DNA of 15,215 nucleotides, taken from assembly GCF_934643405.1 (NCBI RefSeq), contig NZ_CAKUCL010000171.1, positions 1-15,215 on the forward strand. The letters run 5' to 3'. A program made the translations under genes and the position numbers. Positions 1 through 5,805 of this stretch are shown here, piece by piece (within the stretch, counting starts at the first letter, position 1; every line of letters starts with the position of its first letter). The DNA is from an uncultured Actinoplanes sp. GTDB taxonomy: Bacteria; Actinomycetota; Actinomycetes; Mycobacteriales; Micromonosporaceae. Under the pieces are notes generated by a model, which saw only the letters and a list, made by a program, of their open reading frames with translations, did no database searches and was not told where the DNA came from.

Positions 1-34
1 CGACGTTGTGCACGTCGGCCGGGGTCAGCGGCAT
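1..34 (-). CDS. divIVA: DivIVA/Wag31 polar growth protein, N-terminal fragment
   Basis: Only the first 11 codons lie in the window: ATG at 34-32 reads MPLTPADVHNV and then runs off the edge. This is the characteristic opening of actinobacterial DivIVA (Wag31), a coiled-coil protein that binds curved membrane at poles and septa and recruits the elongation machinery. A good ribosome binding site, AGGAG on the minus strand at 45-41, sits six bases before the start. The position directly after sepF and yggT is the usual actinobacterial order, which supports the call. The 47 bases separating it from yggT hold a 10-bp palindrome (54-63) and no convincing promoter. Nothing can be said about the rest of the protein. 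Confidence 0.85.
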   Translation of the reverse strand, partial: MPLTPADVHNV

Positions 35-81
35 CGAAACTCCTCGGGTCAGTCGCGGCCGCGGTTGGGGCTGCTGTCTAT

Positions 82-387
82 CTAGCTGAAGTTGGAAATC
101 AATTTTTCCAGCACGAACGCATAGAGCACGAACAGGATAACCAGCAGCACGAGGGAAGCTAGGTCCAAACTCACGTTACCAATGCGCAGCGGAGGGATCA
201 CACGCCTCAACGCCTTGAGGGGCGGATCAGTGACGCTCCACACCGTTTCGAGTGCCGCCGACGCCCCACGACTGGGTTGCCACCGGCGCCCGTACTGGAG
301 TACCGCACCCAGCACGAACCTGGCAAGGAGGACCAGGAAATAGATGTAGACCAAGAGGTACAGGATCTGGAAGACGATCGACAGCAC
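82..387 (-). CDS. yggT: YggT family membrane protein
   Basis: A 101-residue integral membrane protein of the YggT family. It has two hydrophobic segments, about residues 3-27 and 74-96. Between them lies the conserved family stretch with DPPLKALRRVIPPLR at about 54-68. The biochemical role is not settled; in actinobacteria the gene sits between sepF and divIVA, which suggests a part in septal or polar membrane organisation. I start at GTG 387-385 because homologues begin right at the first membrane segment, GAGGG (402-398) lies upstream, and this leaves 22 bp after the sepF stop. The frame stays open to an ATG at 474, but that would overlap sepF and add a low-complexity Arg-rich tail not expected in this family. 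Confidence 0.85.
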   Translation of the reverse strand: MLSIVFQILYLLVYIYFLVLLARFVLGAVLQYGRRWQPSRGASAALETVWSVTDPPLKALRRVIPPLRIGNVSLDLASLVLLVILFVLYAFVLEKLISNFS

Positions 388-409
388 GCTGGTGGATCCC
401 TCGTTCGGG

Positions 410-1102
410 TCAACTCTGGTTGAAGAACCCACCCTCAGCGATCTTGGCCTTGTCCTCCGCGGTGACCTGGACATTCGCCGGTGAGAGCAGGAAAACCCGG
501 TTGGTCACGCGCTCGATCGTACCCCGCAGACCGAAAGCCAGCCCGGCGGCGAAGTCAACCAGGCGACGGGCATCTCCTTCATCCATCTCGGTGAGATTGA
601 TGATGACCGGAACGCCGTCGCGGAAGTGCTCGCCGATGGTCCGCGCCTCGCGGTAGGTGGTCGGGTGCAGCGTCGTGATCTGGTACCGCTGCTCCTCCTC
701 GACCTGCCGGGGAGCCGGCTGCGGCTGGTGCGCCGTCTGCGGCGCGAGTGCCAGATTGTCCCGCGTGGAATAACTCATCGGAGCCGCCGACTCACTCGAC
801 GTGGACGAGCGAGTGATCGAACGAACGCTCGCCCGCTCCGGACGTTCCACCCGATCGTGGTCGTCGAGGTCGGCCCGGGAGAGCCGCTCGGACACCCGGG
901 TGCGCTCGGAGCGCGCCCGCGGCACCGACCGCTCCTCCTCGATCTCCTCGTCCTCGTCGGCGAACTCGTCGGCGTAGCGGTCGCTCGAGTACCGGTCGCG
1001 GTCGCGGTAGGAGCTCTCGCGGTAACCACGGTCGTCGTACCCGCGGTCGTCGTCCTCCTCGACGAGGCCCAGCCAGACGCCCGCCTTACGAAGCGCGCTC
1101 AT
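410..1102 (-). CDS. sepF: Cell division protein SepF
   Basis: SepF of 230 residues, a membrane anchor for FtsZ that takes the place of FtsA/ZipA in actinobacteria. Residues 1-15 (MSALRKAGVWLGLVE) form the expected amphipathic membrane-binding helix. Residues 16-135 are a charged, disordered linker rich in Asp, Glu, Arg and Tyr. Residues 139-216 are the SepF (formerly DUF552) beta-alpha fold, with YREARTIGEHFRDGVPVIINL, split here as YREARTIGEH then FRDGVPVIINL, and GLRGTIERVTNRVFLLSP. The core polymerises and binds the FtsZ C-terminal peptide. The start ATG has only a weak GGGGTGA ahead of it and overlaps the TGA of a 20-codon leader ORF, so translation may be coupled. The protein is complete and ordinary in length for the group. 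Confidence 0.95.
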   Translation of the reverse strand: MSALRKAGVWLGLVEEDDDRGYDDRGYRESSYRDRDRYSSDRYADEFADEDEEIEEERSVPRARSERTRVSERLSRADLDDHDRVERPERASVRSITRSSTSSESAAPMSYSTRDNLALAPQTAHQPQPAPRQVEEEQRYQITTLHPTTYREARTIGEHFRDGVPVIINLTEMDEGDARRLVDFAAGLAFGLRGTIERVTNRVFLLSPANVQVTAEDKAKIAEGGFFNQS

Positions 1103-1161
1103 GCGTTCACCCCATCCCGCGTCCGAGCGGTGCCCCGCCCGGCGTCGACCCGACCAGTCAT
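1099..1161 (-). CDS. Possible 20-codon leader ORF upstream of sepF
   Basis: An ATG at 1161-1159 opens a 20-codon frame (MTGRVDAGRGTARTRDGVNA) whose TGA overlaps the sepF ATG as ATGA. It is preceded by a purine-rich AAGGTGGGGG on the minus strand, a better ribosome binding site than the one sepF itself has. The peptide is basic and matches no family I know. It could be a leader used for translational coupling to sepF, or a chance frame in GC-rich DNA. The evidence is the overlap and the ribosome binding site only. Confidence 0.35.
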   Translation of the reverse strand: MTGRVDAGRGTARTRDGVNA

Positions 1162-1343
1162 GTCCCCCACCTTCGTCCGCTGCGCGGAACGCGCCCCCTG
1201 GGCGTACCGCATTCCCCCCTCGCGCGCCCCGGCGTCCGATCCGGACACCGGAGGCGCGTACTGCCGTGTCGTCCCCGCGCCGAGCGTCCCCGATAACGCG
1301 TCGCGTTAAACAACACCCATGTAGTTTGCTGCCCGCCGCAAGG
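1103..1343. other. sepF–yggS intergenic region (241 bp)
   Basis: No full-size gene is visible here. The part next to sepF holds the possible leader ORF. The part next to yggS is less GC-rich and contains a perfect 15-bp palindrome at 1294-1308. Compared with the 22-23 bp gaps on the other sides of these genes this is wide, so it is a plausible place for a separate sepF promoter. I could not identify a convincing -35/-10 pair. Confidence 0.5.
1294..1308. repeat. 15-bp perfect palindrome downstream of yggS
   Basis: TAACGCG-T-CGCGTTA, seven-base arms around a single T, 35 bp beyond the yggS stop. It stands in one of the few AT-containing stretches of this gap. It could be an operator for a dimeric regulator acting on sepF, or the stem of a weak terminator. 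No T-run follows on the minus strand, which favours a protein-binding site if it is functional. Confidence 0.5.
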
Positions 1344-2045
1344 CTACCGCAGCCGGTTTCGCATCCCGAGCAAAGAAGTGCCGATCCGTACGTGTGTCGC
1401 TCCGTGCCGTATCGCGGCCTCGAGGTCGCCGCTCATCCCGGCGGACAGCGTGGTGGCGCCGGGATGCGCCGCCACCAGGCGTTGCGAGAGCCCGGCCAGC
1501 TGCTCGAACGCGCGGTCCGGCTCCCAGTCCATCGGCGCGACCGCCATCAGGCCGCCGAGCCGCAGGTGCCCGGCCGCCGCCACCGTGTCGGAAAGCCGCC
1601 AGAGATCGTCGCCGATGACCCCGCCCCGGTCCGGGTCGCCGTCGATACTCACCTGGATCAGTACGTCGAGCGGGTTCTCCCGCCCGGCTGCGGCCCGGTC
1701 GAGCGCCTGAGCCAGCCGGATCGAGTCGACCGACTCGACGACGTCGGCGTACCCGGCCACCGACTTCGCCTTGTTCCGCTGCAACTGGCCGATGAAGTGC
1801 CAGCGCAGGGCCGCGCCCTGGGCGGTGGCCTGTGCCGCCTTCGGCGCCGCCTCCTGGTCCCGGTTCTCGCCGACGTCGGTCACGCCGAGCCCGGCGAGCA
1901 GCACCACATCGCTCGCCGGGTAGGTCTTGGTCACCGCGACGAGCGTGACGTCGTCCGGCCGGCCGGCCGCCGCACAGGCACGCGAAATCCGCTCGCGCAC
2001 CTCGGCCAGGGAGGCGGCGAGCTCGTCACGACGTCCGGGGACCAT
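1344..2045 (-). CDS. yggS: YggS/PLPBP family pyridoxal-phosphate homeostasis protein
   Basis: A 233-residue PLP-binding protein of the YggS/YlmE (PLPBP) family, a single TIM-barrel domain that keeps free pyridoxal phosphate in balance and has no known catalytic reaction. Lys40 in VAVTKTYPASDV is the expected Schiff-base lysine. Other family stretches are GENRDQEAAPKA, WHFIGQLQRNKAKSV, GLMAVAP and the phosphate-binding MSGDLEAAIRHGATHVRIG near the end. I start at ATG 2045-2043, 23 bp after the ftsZ stop, because it gives the usual family N-terminus; the frame is open far upstream but runs under ftsZ. The ribosome binding site is weak, so coupling to ftsZ translation is likely. In Streptomyces and Mycobacterium pgeF (yfiH) lies between ftsZ and this gene; here it is absent. 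Confidence 0.93.
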   Translation of the reverse strand: MVPGRRDELAASLAEVRERISRACAAAGRPDDVTLVAVTKTYPASDVVLLAGLGVTDVGENRDQEAAPKAAQATAQGAALRWHFIGQLQRNKAKSVAGYADVVESVDSIRLAQALDRAAAGRENPLDVLIQVSIDGDPDRGGVIGDDLWRLSDTVAAAGHLRLGGLMAVAPMDWEPDRAFEQLAGLSQRLVAAHPGATTLSAGMSGDLEAAIRHGATHVRIGTSLLGMRNRLR

Positions 2046-2068
2046 CTCGGCCGTACGCAAGCGTGAGG

Positions 2069-3205
2069 TCAGGAGCCGTTCTTCAGGAAGTCCGGCACGT
2101 CGACGTCGTCGAACAGCACCCGCCGCGGCGGCGGGGTGGTCGCGGCCGGCGCCGGCGCGGCCGGGGTGACCGGGGCCGGCGTGGGCGCCGGGACCGCCGG
2201 GGACGTGGTCGGCTGCTGGATCACCTTGCGGGCCGGCTCGGCCGGCTTGTACGACGGGGTGCCGCCGTCGAAGCCCGCCGCGATCACGGTGACCCGCACC
2301 TCGTCGCCGAGCGCGTCGTCGATCACCGCGCCGAAGATGATGTTCGCGTCCGGGTGCGCCGCGTCGGTGACCAGCTGCGCCGCGTCGTTGATCTCGAACA
2401 GACCCAGGTCGGACCCGCCCGCGATGGAGAGCAGCACGCCGCGCGCGCCGTCCATGCTCTGCTCGAGCAGCGGGCTGGAGATCGCCTTCTCGGCCGCCTC
2501 GACGGCGCGGTTGTCGCCGCGCGCGCTGCCGATGCCCATGAGCGCGCTGCCGGCGCCGCTCATCACGCTCTTGACGTCGGCGAAGTCCAGATTGATCAGA
2601 CCCGGCGTGGTGATCAGGTCGGTGATGCCCTGGACACCGGAGAGCAGCACCTGGTCGGCCTGGCGGAACGCGTCCATCATGCTGATCCCGCGGTCGCCCA
2701 GCGCCAGCAGCCGGTCGTTCGGGATGACGATCAGCGTGTCGCACTGGTTGCGCAGCTCGTCGATGCCGGACTCGGCCTGCACCTGGCGGCGCTTGCCCTC
2801 GAACGAGAACGGCCGGGTGACCACGCCGATGGTCAGCGCGCCGAGCTTGCGGGCGATGTTCGCGACCACGGGCGCGCCGCCGGTGCCGGTGCCGCCGCCC
2901 TCGCCGCAGGTCACGAAGACCATGTCGGCGCCCTTGAGCACTTCCTCGATCTCGTCGCGGTGGTCCTCGGCCGCGTTCTTGCCGACCTCGGGCTGCGCCC
3001 CGGCGCCCAGCCCGCGGGTCAGTTCACGGCCGACGTCGAGCTTGACGTCCGCGTCGCTCATCAGCAGCGCCTGCGCGTCGGTGTTGATCGCGATGAACTC
3101 GACGCCTTTGAGCCCTACCTCGATCATGCGGTTCACGGCGTTCACGCCGCCGCCGCCGATACCGACGACCTTGATGACCGCCAGGTAGTTGTGTGGAGGT
3201 GTCAT
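2069..3205 (-). CDS. ftsZ: Cell division protein FtsZ
   Basis: FtsZ, the tubulin-like GTPase that builds the division ring, 378 residues and complete. The GTP-binding domain opens with VVGIGGGGVNAVNRM (13-27). The tubulin signature GGGTGTG lies at 103-109, and the T7 catalytic loop NLDFAD at 205-210. The polymerisation domain runs to about 313. A Pro/Ala-rich linker (about 318-362) leads to the C-terminal peptide DDVDVPDFLK (366-375) that binds SepF and FtsW-type partners. Residue 100, just before the signature, is Cys where actinobacterial FtsZ normally has Ala. ATG 3205-3203 has GGAAGG nine bases upstream. The gene has its own promoter region and is followed closely by yggS. Confidence 0.98.
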   Translation of the reverse strand: MTPPHNYLAVIKVVGIGGGGVNAVNRMIEVGLKGVEFIAINTDAQALLMSDADVKLDVGRELTRGLGAGAQPEVGKNAAEDHRDEIEEVLKGADMVFVTCGEGGGTGTGGAPVVANIARKLGALTIGVVTRPFSFEGKRRQVQAESGIDELRNQCDTLIVIPNDRLLALGDRGISMMDAFRQADQVLLSGVQGITDLITTPGLINLDFADVKSVMSGAGSALMGIGSARGDNRAVEAAEKAISSPLLEQSMDGARGVLLSIAGGSDLGLFEINDAAQLVTDAAHPDANIIFGAVIDDALGDEVRVTVIAAGFDGGTPSYKPAEPARKVIQQPTTSPAVPAPTPAPVTPAAPAPAATTPPPRRVLFDDVDVPDFLKNGS

Positions 3206-3214
3206 CGGGCTCAG

Positions 3215-3220
3215 CCTTCC
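3215..3220 (-). promoter_or_regulatory. ftsZ ribosome binding site
   Basis: GGAAGG on the minus strand, nine bases before the ftsZ ATG. It fixes this start, since the upstream 299 bases hold no other in-frame candidate of similar quality. Confidence 0.7.
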
Positions 3221-3232
3221 CTTCCGGGGTTG

Positions 3233-3286
3233 GCGGATGTCGTGGGCCCCGTGCGATCCGGCCAGAACCGCAACTCCGACATCCGC
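3233..3286 (-). repeat. Inverted repeat in the ftsZ 5' leader
   Basis: GCGGATGTCG at 3233-3242 pairs perfectly with CGACATCCGC at 3277-3286, leaving a 34-base loop. If transcription starts near 3312 as the promoter suggests, the stem lies inside the untranslated leader and ends about 27 bases before the ftsZ ATG. It could act as an RNA structure affecting translation or stability. No family known to me matches. Confidence 0.55.
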
Positions 3287-3318
3287 TGCCGTACAAGGGA
3301 GGGCGAGGAAACCCTCAC

Positions 3319-3347
3319 CCTCTACTAGAGGCTTACGGTTATGTCAA
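3319..3347 (-). promoter_or_regulatory. Putative ftsZ promoter
   Basis: On the minus strand a perfect -35 hexamer TTGACA (3347-3342) is followed after 17 bases by TAGAGG (3324-3319), a fair actinobacterial -10 element. Transcription would begin near 3312 and give a leader of about 107 bases. The -10 lies inside a perfect 13-bp palindrome, CCTCTA-C-TAGAGG (3319-3331), which could be an operator. As I recall, a TTGACATAACC-type promoter with an inverted repeat just downstream is also seen before ftsZ in Streptomyces; I cannot verify that here. Confidence 0.6.
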
Positions 3348-3375
3348 CCATTCGGCCTCTGGAGGCAACGTAAGC
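3331..3375. repeat. Nested inverted repeat around the ftsZ -35 region
   Basis: GCTTACGGTT (3331-3340) matches AACGTAAGC (3367-3375) as an inverted repeat with one bulged G. Inside it lies a second perfect stem, GCCTC-TG-GAGGC (3355-3366). The TTGACA hexamer is in the loop between them. The same GCTTAC core returns at 3422-3427 and, as GCTTAG, at 3490-3495, in both orientations across the gap. Confidence 0.5.
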
Positions 3376-3461
3376 GGACTTCAGGCGTCAGCCAAAGAAC
3401 CGGCGCGGCGTGTCGGCGCCCGCTTACGTGGCCAATATCCGACGCAGCCGTAACCTCGGAC

Positions 3462-3480
3462 AAAATATGGCGTTTCCGCC
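3462..3480 (-). terminator. Weak terminator-like hairpin after ftsQ
   Basis: Minus-strand RNA would form GGCG-GAAA-CGCC, a short stem with a GNRA tetraloop, followed directly by AUAUUUUG. The stem is only four to five base pairs but the U-rich tail is striking in DNA this rich in GC. A second stem just upstream spans the ftsQ stop codon: TCCGCTTAG (3487-3495) against CTTAGCGGA (3504-3512) with one mismatch. Together they could attenuate readthrough from the upstream operon into ftsZ. Confidence 0.35.
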
Positions 3481-3504
3481 CTGATGTCCGCTTAGCAGTT
3501 GATC

Positions 3505-4275
3505 TTAGCGGATGGTCACCACGGACGGTGCGCTGACGTCGATCTCCTTGCCGGCCCGCTTGAGCAGAGCGGTCGCCACCTGGCTCTTCACGTCGCTCTT
3601 GGTGTCGTCGCCCCACACCACCGTGCGGCTCCTGCGCAGCTCCAGCCGGATCTGCGCGGGCGTGGCCACCGAGACGGCGACCACCTGTTCGCGCAGGTCG
3701 TCGCTGAGCGCCGCGAGCACGGTCAGCGCCGAGCGGGTGTTCGCATCGGACGGACCGGGCGCCGCGGTGCGGACCAGCGGCAGGGCGGCCGGCTTCTCGG
3801 CAACCGTCCGGTACGGCACGCCGGCGCGGTCGATCAGCGCGAACTCCTTGCCGGACGGGACGGCGGCCACCGCCGTACGCTCGACCACCTCGACCACCAG
3901 TGTGGACGGCCAGCTGCGGCGCACCACGACCCGGTCCACCGCGGCCAGCGTCCGCACCCGGGTGCGCACCCCGTCCAGGTCGACCCGGGCGAGCGGCTCG
4001 TCCGGCCGGACCGCGGCGGCCTGCTCCACCTCCAGCGGGGTGAGCAGCTGCACGCCGACCACCCGCACATCGCGGACGCCGAGCACCGAGGTGCCGTAGA
4101 CGACCCAGGCCACCACCCCGGCCACGGCGAGAACCCCGGCGGCGACCGCCCAGGGCAGCGCCGCCCGCAGGCGGCGCTGGCGGGCACGGGCCATGAACCG
4201 GCGGACCGAGGGCGGCACCGCGTCGGTGTCCGCCCGTACCAGCCGCCAGTTGCGTGCGCCCCCGCCGCCGCTCAT
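3505..4275 (-). CDS. ftsQ: Cell division protein FtsQ
   Basis: FtsQ (DivIB) of 256 residues, the single-pass divisome protein that scaffolds FtsL and FtsB and links FtsZ-ring proteins to septal synthesis. Residues 1-37 are a basic cytoplasmic tail. One membrane helix spans about 38-60 (LPWAVAAGVLAVAGVVAWVV). The POTRA domain is about 65-133, starting with VLGVRDVRVVGVQLLTP. The FtsQ beta domain is about 140-254, with ALIDRAGVPYRTV and a closing IDVSAPSVVTIR. ATG 4275 lies eight bases after the murC stop, with GGAG in the end of murC as a possible ribosome binding site. The length is slightly short but complete; the sequence is as divergent as usual for FtsQ. Confidence 0.95.
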   Translation of the reverse strand: MSGGGGARNWRLVRADTDAVPPSVRRFMARARQRRLRAALPWAVAAGVLAVAGVVAWVVYGTSVLGVRDVRVVGVQLLTPLEVEQAAAVRPDEPLARVDLDGVRTRVRTLAAVDRVVVRRSWPSTLVVEVVERTAVAAVPSGKEFALIDRAGVPYRTVAEKPAALPLVRTAAPGPSDANTRSALTVLAALSDDLREQVVAVSVATPAQIRLELRRSRTVVWGDDTKSDVKSQVATALLKRAGKEIDVSAPSVVTIR

Positions 4276-4283
4276 CGGCCGCT

Positions 4284-5741
4284 CTACTCCGCGTCCTGCT
4301 CGGACAGCGCGGCCAGCAGCTCGTCACCCATCAGCGAGATCGGCGGTGCACCCATGGTCACCACCACATCACCCGGACGGCTGCGGCGCACGACCTCGGC
4401 CGGAACATCCTCCCAATCGCCGACGAAGACCTTCCGATCGGCAGGCAGATCGATCGCGGCGGTGAGCGCCACCCCGCCCTCGCCCGGCTGGCGCACCTCG
4501 CCCGGCCCGAAGACCTCCATCACGATCACCTGGTCGGCGATCGCCAGGCCCTCGGCCAGCTCGGCCTGCAGGTCGCGGGTGCGGTACACCCGGTACGGCT
4601 GGAAGACCACCAGCAGCCGGCCGTCGCCGGCCACCTCGCGCAGCGTGCGCAGGGCCGCCTTCACCGAGGTCGGGTGGTACGCGTACTCGTCGTAGACGCG
4701 CACGCCCGCGGCGATGCCCTTGCGCTCGAACCGGCGCCGCACCCCCGGGAACGCGGCCAGCGCCTCGACCACCTTGTCCAGCGGCAGTCCCAGCCGCAGC
4801 GCGGTCAGCACCGCGGCCGCGCTGTTCAGGCCCATGTGCCGGCCGGGCAGCGCGAGCCGGATCTCGCCCAGCGGCTTGCCGTCCAGCTCGGCGGCGTACC
4901 GCACACCGCTCACCGTGGACACCACGTCACTGATCCGCAGGTCGGCGTGCTCGCTCTCACCGTACGTCCACACCGTACGGCCGGAAGCCCGCAGCGAGGA
5001 GATGAGGTCCTGGGTGCCCGGGTCGTCGGCGCAGGTCACCACGAACCCGCCGGGCGCGGTGAGCTCGGCGAACTGGAGGAACCCGGCCTTGAGACCGTCC
5101 AGGTCGCCCCAGTTGTTGAGGTGGTCGCCCTCGATATTGGTCACGATCGCGACGTGCGGCCGGTAGATCAGGAACGACTTGTCGCTCTCGTCCGCCTCGG
5201 CCACGAAGTGCGGGCCGGTGCCGTGGTGGCCGTTCGAGCCGGCCTCGGAGATCTCGCCGCCGATCACGAACGACGGGTCCTGCCCGGCGTGCTGCAGGAT
5301 CACCGTCATGATCGAGGTGGTGGTGGTCTTGCCGTGCGTGCCGGCCACCGCGATCGTCTGCCGGTCGGTCATCGCGGCCTTGAGCGCCTCGGACCGGTGC
5401 AGCACCCGCAGGCCGCGCTTGCGCGCCTCGACCAGCTCCAGGTGGGACTGCGGGATGGCGGTCGAGTAGACCACCGTGTCGACGCCGTCGAGGTTCGACT
5501 CGACGTGGGCCATGTGCACCGTGCCGCCGAGCGCGCGCAGCCCGGCCAGCGCCGGCCACTCGCGCAGCTCGCTGCCGGAGACCGGGACGCCGCGGGTGAG
5601 CAGCAGGCGGGCCAGCCCGGCCATGCCCACCCCGCCGATCCCGATGAGGTGCACGCTGCCCAGGTCCTCGGCGGTCAACTCGCCGGCCGGCGTCAGCTCC
5701 GCGGTGTTCACAGCTCCGCTCCCCTTGTTCAGTTCGGTCAT
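4284..5741 (-). CDS. murC: UDP-N-acetylmuramate–L-alanine ligase MurC
   Basis: MurC adds L-Ala to UDP-MurNAc with ATP, the first peptide step of wall precursor synthesis in the cytoplasm. The 485-residue protein shows the nucleotide-sugar motif HLIGIGGVGM (31-40), the P-loop AGTHGKTTT (133-141), ADESD (182-186), TNIEGDHLNNW (201-211) and DEYAYHPTSVKA in the C-terminal domain. I start at ATG 5741-5739. It forms an ATGA with the TGA of a duplicated murG tail, which suggests this was the original murG/murC overlap. A GTG at 5711 with a strong AAGGGGAG seven bases upstream (5726-5719) is a serious alternative; it would remove ten residues and no motif. The frame is open further upstream but runs under murG. 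Confidence 0.96.
   Translation of the reverse strand: MTELNKGSGAVNTAELTPAGELTAEDLGSVHLIGIGGVGMAGLARLLLTRGVPVSGSELREWPALAGLRALGGTVHMAHVESNLDGVDTVVYSTAIPQSHLELVEARKRGLRVLHRSEALKAAMTDRQTIAVAGTHGKTTTTSIMTVILQHAGQDPSFVIGGEISEAGSNGHHGTGPHFVAEADESDKSFLIYRPHVAIVTNIEGDHLNNWGDLDGLKAGFLQFAELTAPGGFVVTCADDPGTQDLISSLRASGRTVWTYGESEHADLRISDVVSTVSGVRYAAELDGKPLGEIRLALPGRHMGLNSAAAVLTALRLGLPLDKVVEALAAFPGVRRRFERKGIAAGVRVYDEYAYHPTSVKAALRTLREVAGDGRLLVVFQPYRVYRTRDLQAELAEGLAIADQVIVMEVFGPGEVRQPGEGGVALTAAIDLPADRKVFVGDWEDVPAEVVRRSRPGDVVVTMGAPPISLMGDELLAALSEQDAE
5719..5726 (-). promoter_or_regulatory. Shine-Dalgarno pointing to an alternative murC start
   Basis: AAGGGGAG on the minus strand, seven bases before a GTG at 5711-5709 within the annotated murC. 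It is much stronger than anything before ATG 5741, so the shorter MurC (475 residues) may be the main or only product. Confidence 0.5.
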
Positions 5742-5805
5742 CGGGTCTCGGCCGTCACTTCCAGAACGAAAGTCATCGGGCCTTGGCCACCGCTTCCAGG
5801 ACGAA
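5737..5805 (-). repeat. Imperfect 34-bp tandem duplication of the murG 3' end
   Basis: Bases 5737-5770 repeat bases 5772-5805 with 28 of 34 identical and all six differences transitions. The upstream copy encodes the last ten codons and stop of murG (FVLEAVAKAR-stop). The second lies in the murG–murC gap and reads FVLEVTAETR-stop in the same codon phase. The murG TGA overlaps an ATG that opens a 12-codon mini-ORF (5776-5738), whose own TGA overlaps the murC ATG. A simple reading is an old tandem duplication that separated two formerly overlapping genes. Confidence 0.85.

Larger units (their letters stand above)
3206..3504. other. ftsQ–ftsZ intergenic region (299 bp)
   Basis: No protein-coding gene is visible. 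The region is richer in A and T than its neighbours and packed with inverted repeats. Read in the direction of transcription it holds a hairpin over the ftsQ stop (3512-3487), a terminator-like hairpin (3480-3462), repeated GCTTAC elements (3494-3331), a promoter (3347-3319), and a stem in the ftsZ leader (3286-3233). The arrangement suggests that ftsZ is partly insulated from the upstream operon and separately controlled. Confidence 0.7.

Noticed and set aside
54..63. CGCGGCCGCG palindrome between yggT and divIVA as a regulatory site
   Set aside because: Short GC-only palindromes are frequent by chance in DNA of this composition, and nothing else supports a function.
2046..2744. Extended N-terminus for yggS running under ftsZ
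   Set aside because: The extra residues are Arg/Gly-rich out-of-frame readings of ftsZ. The family start is matched by ATG 2045.
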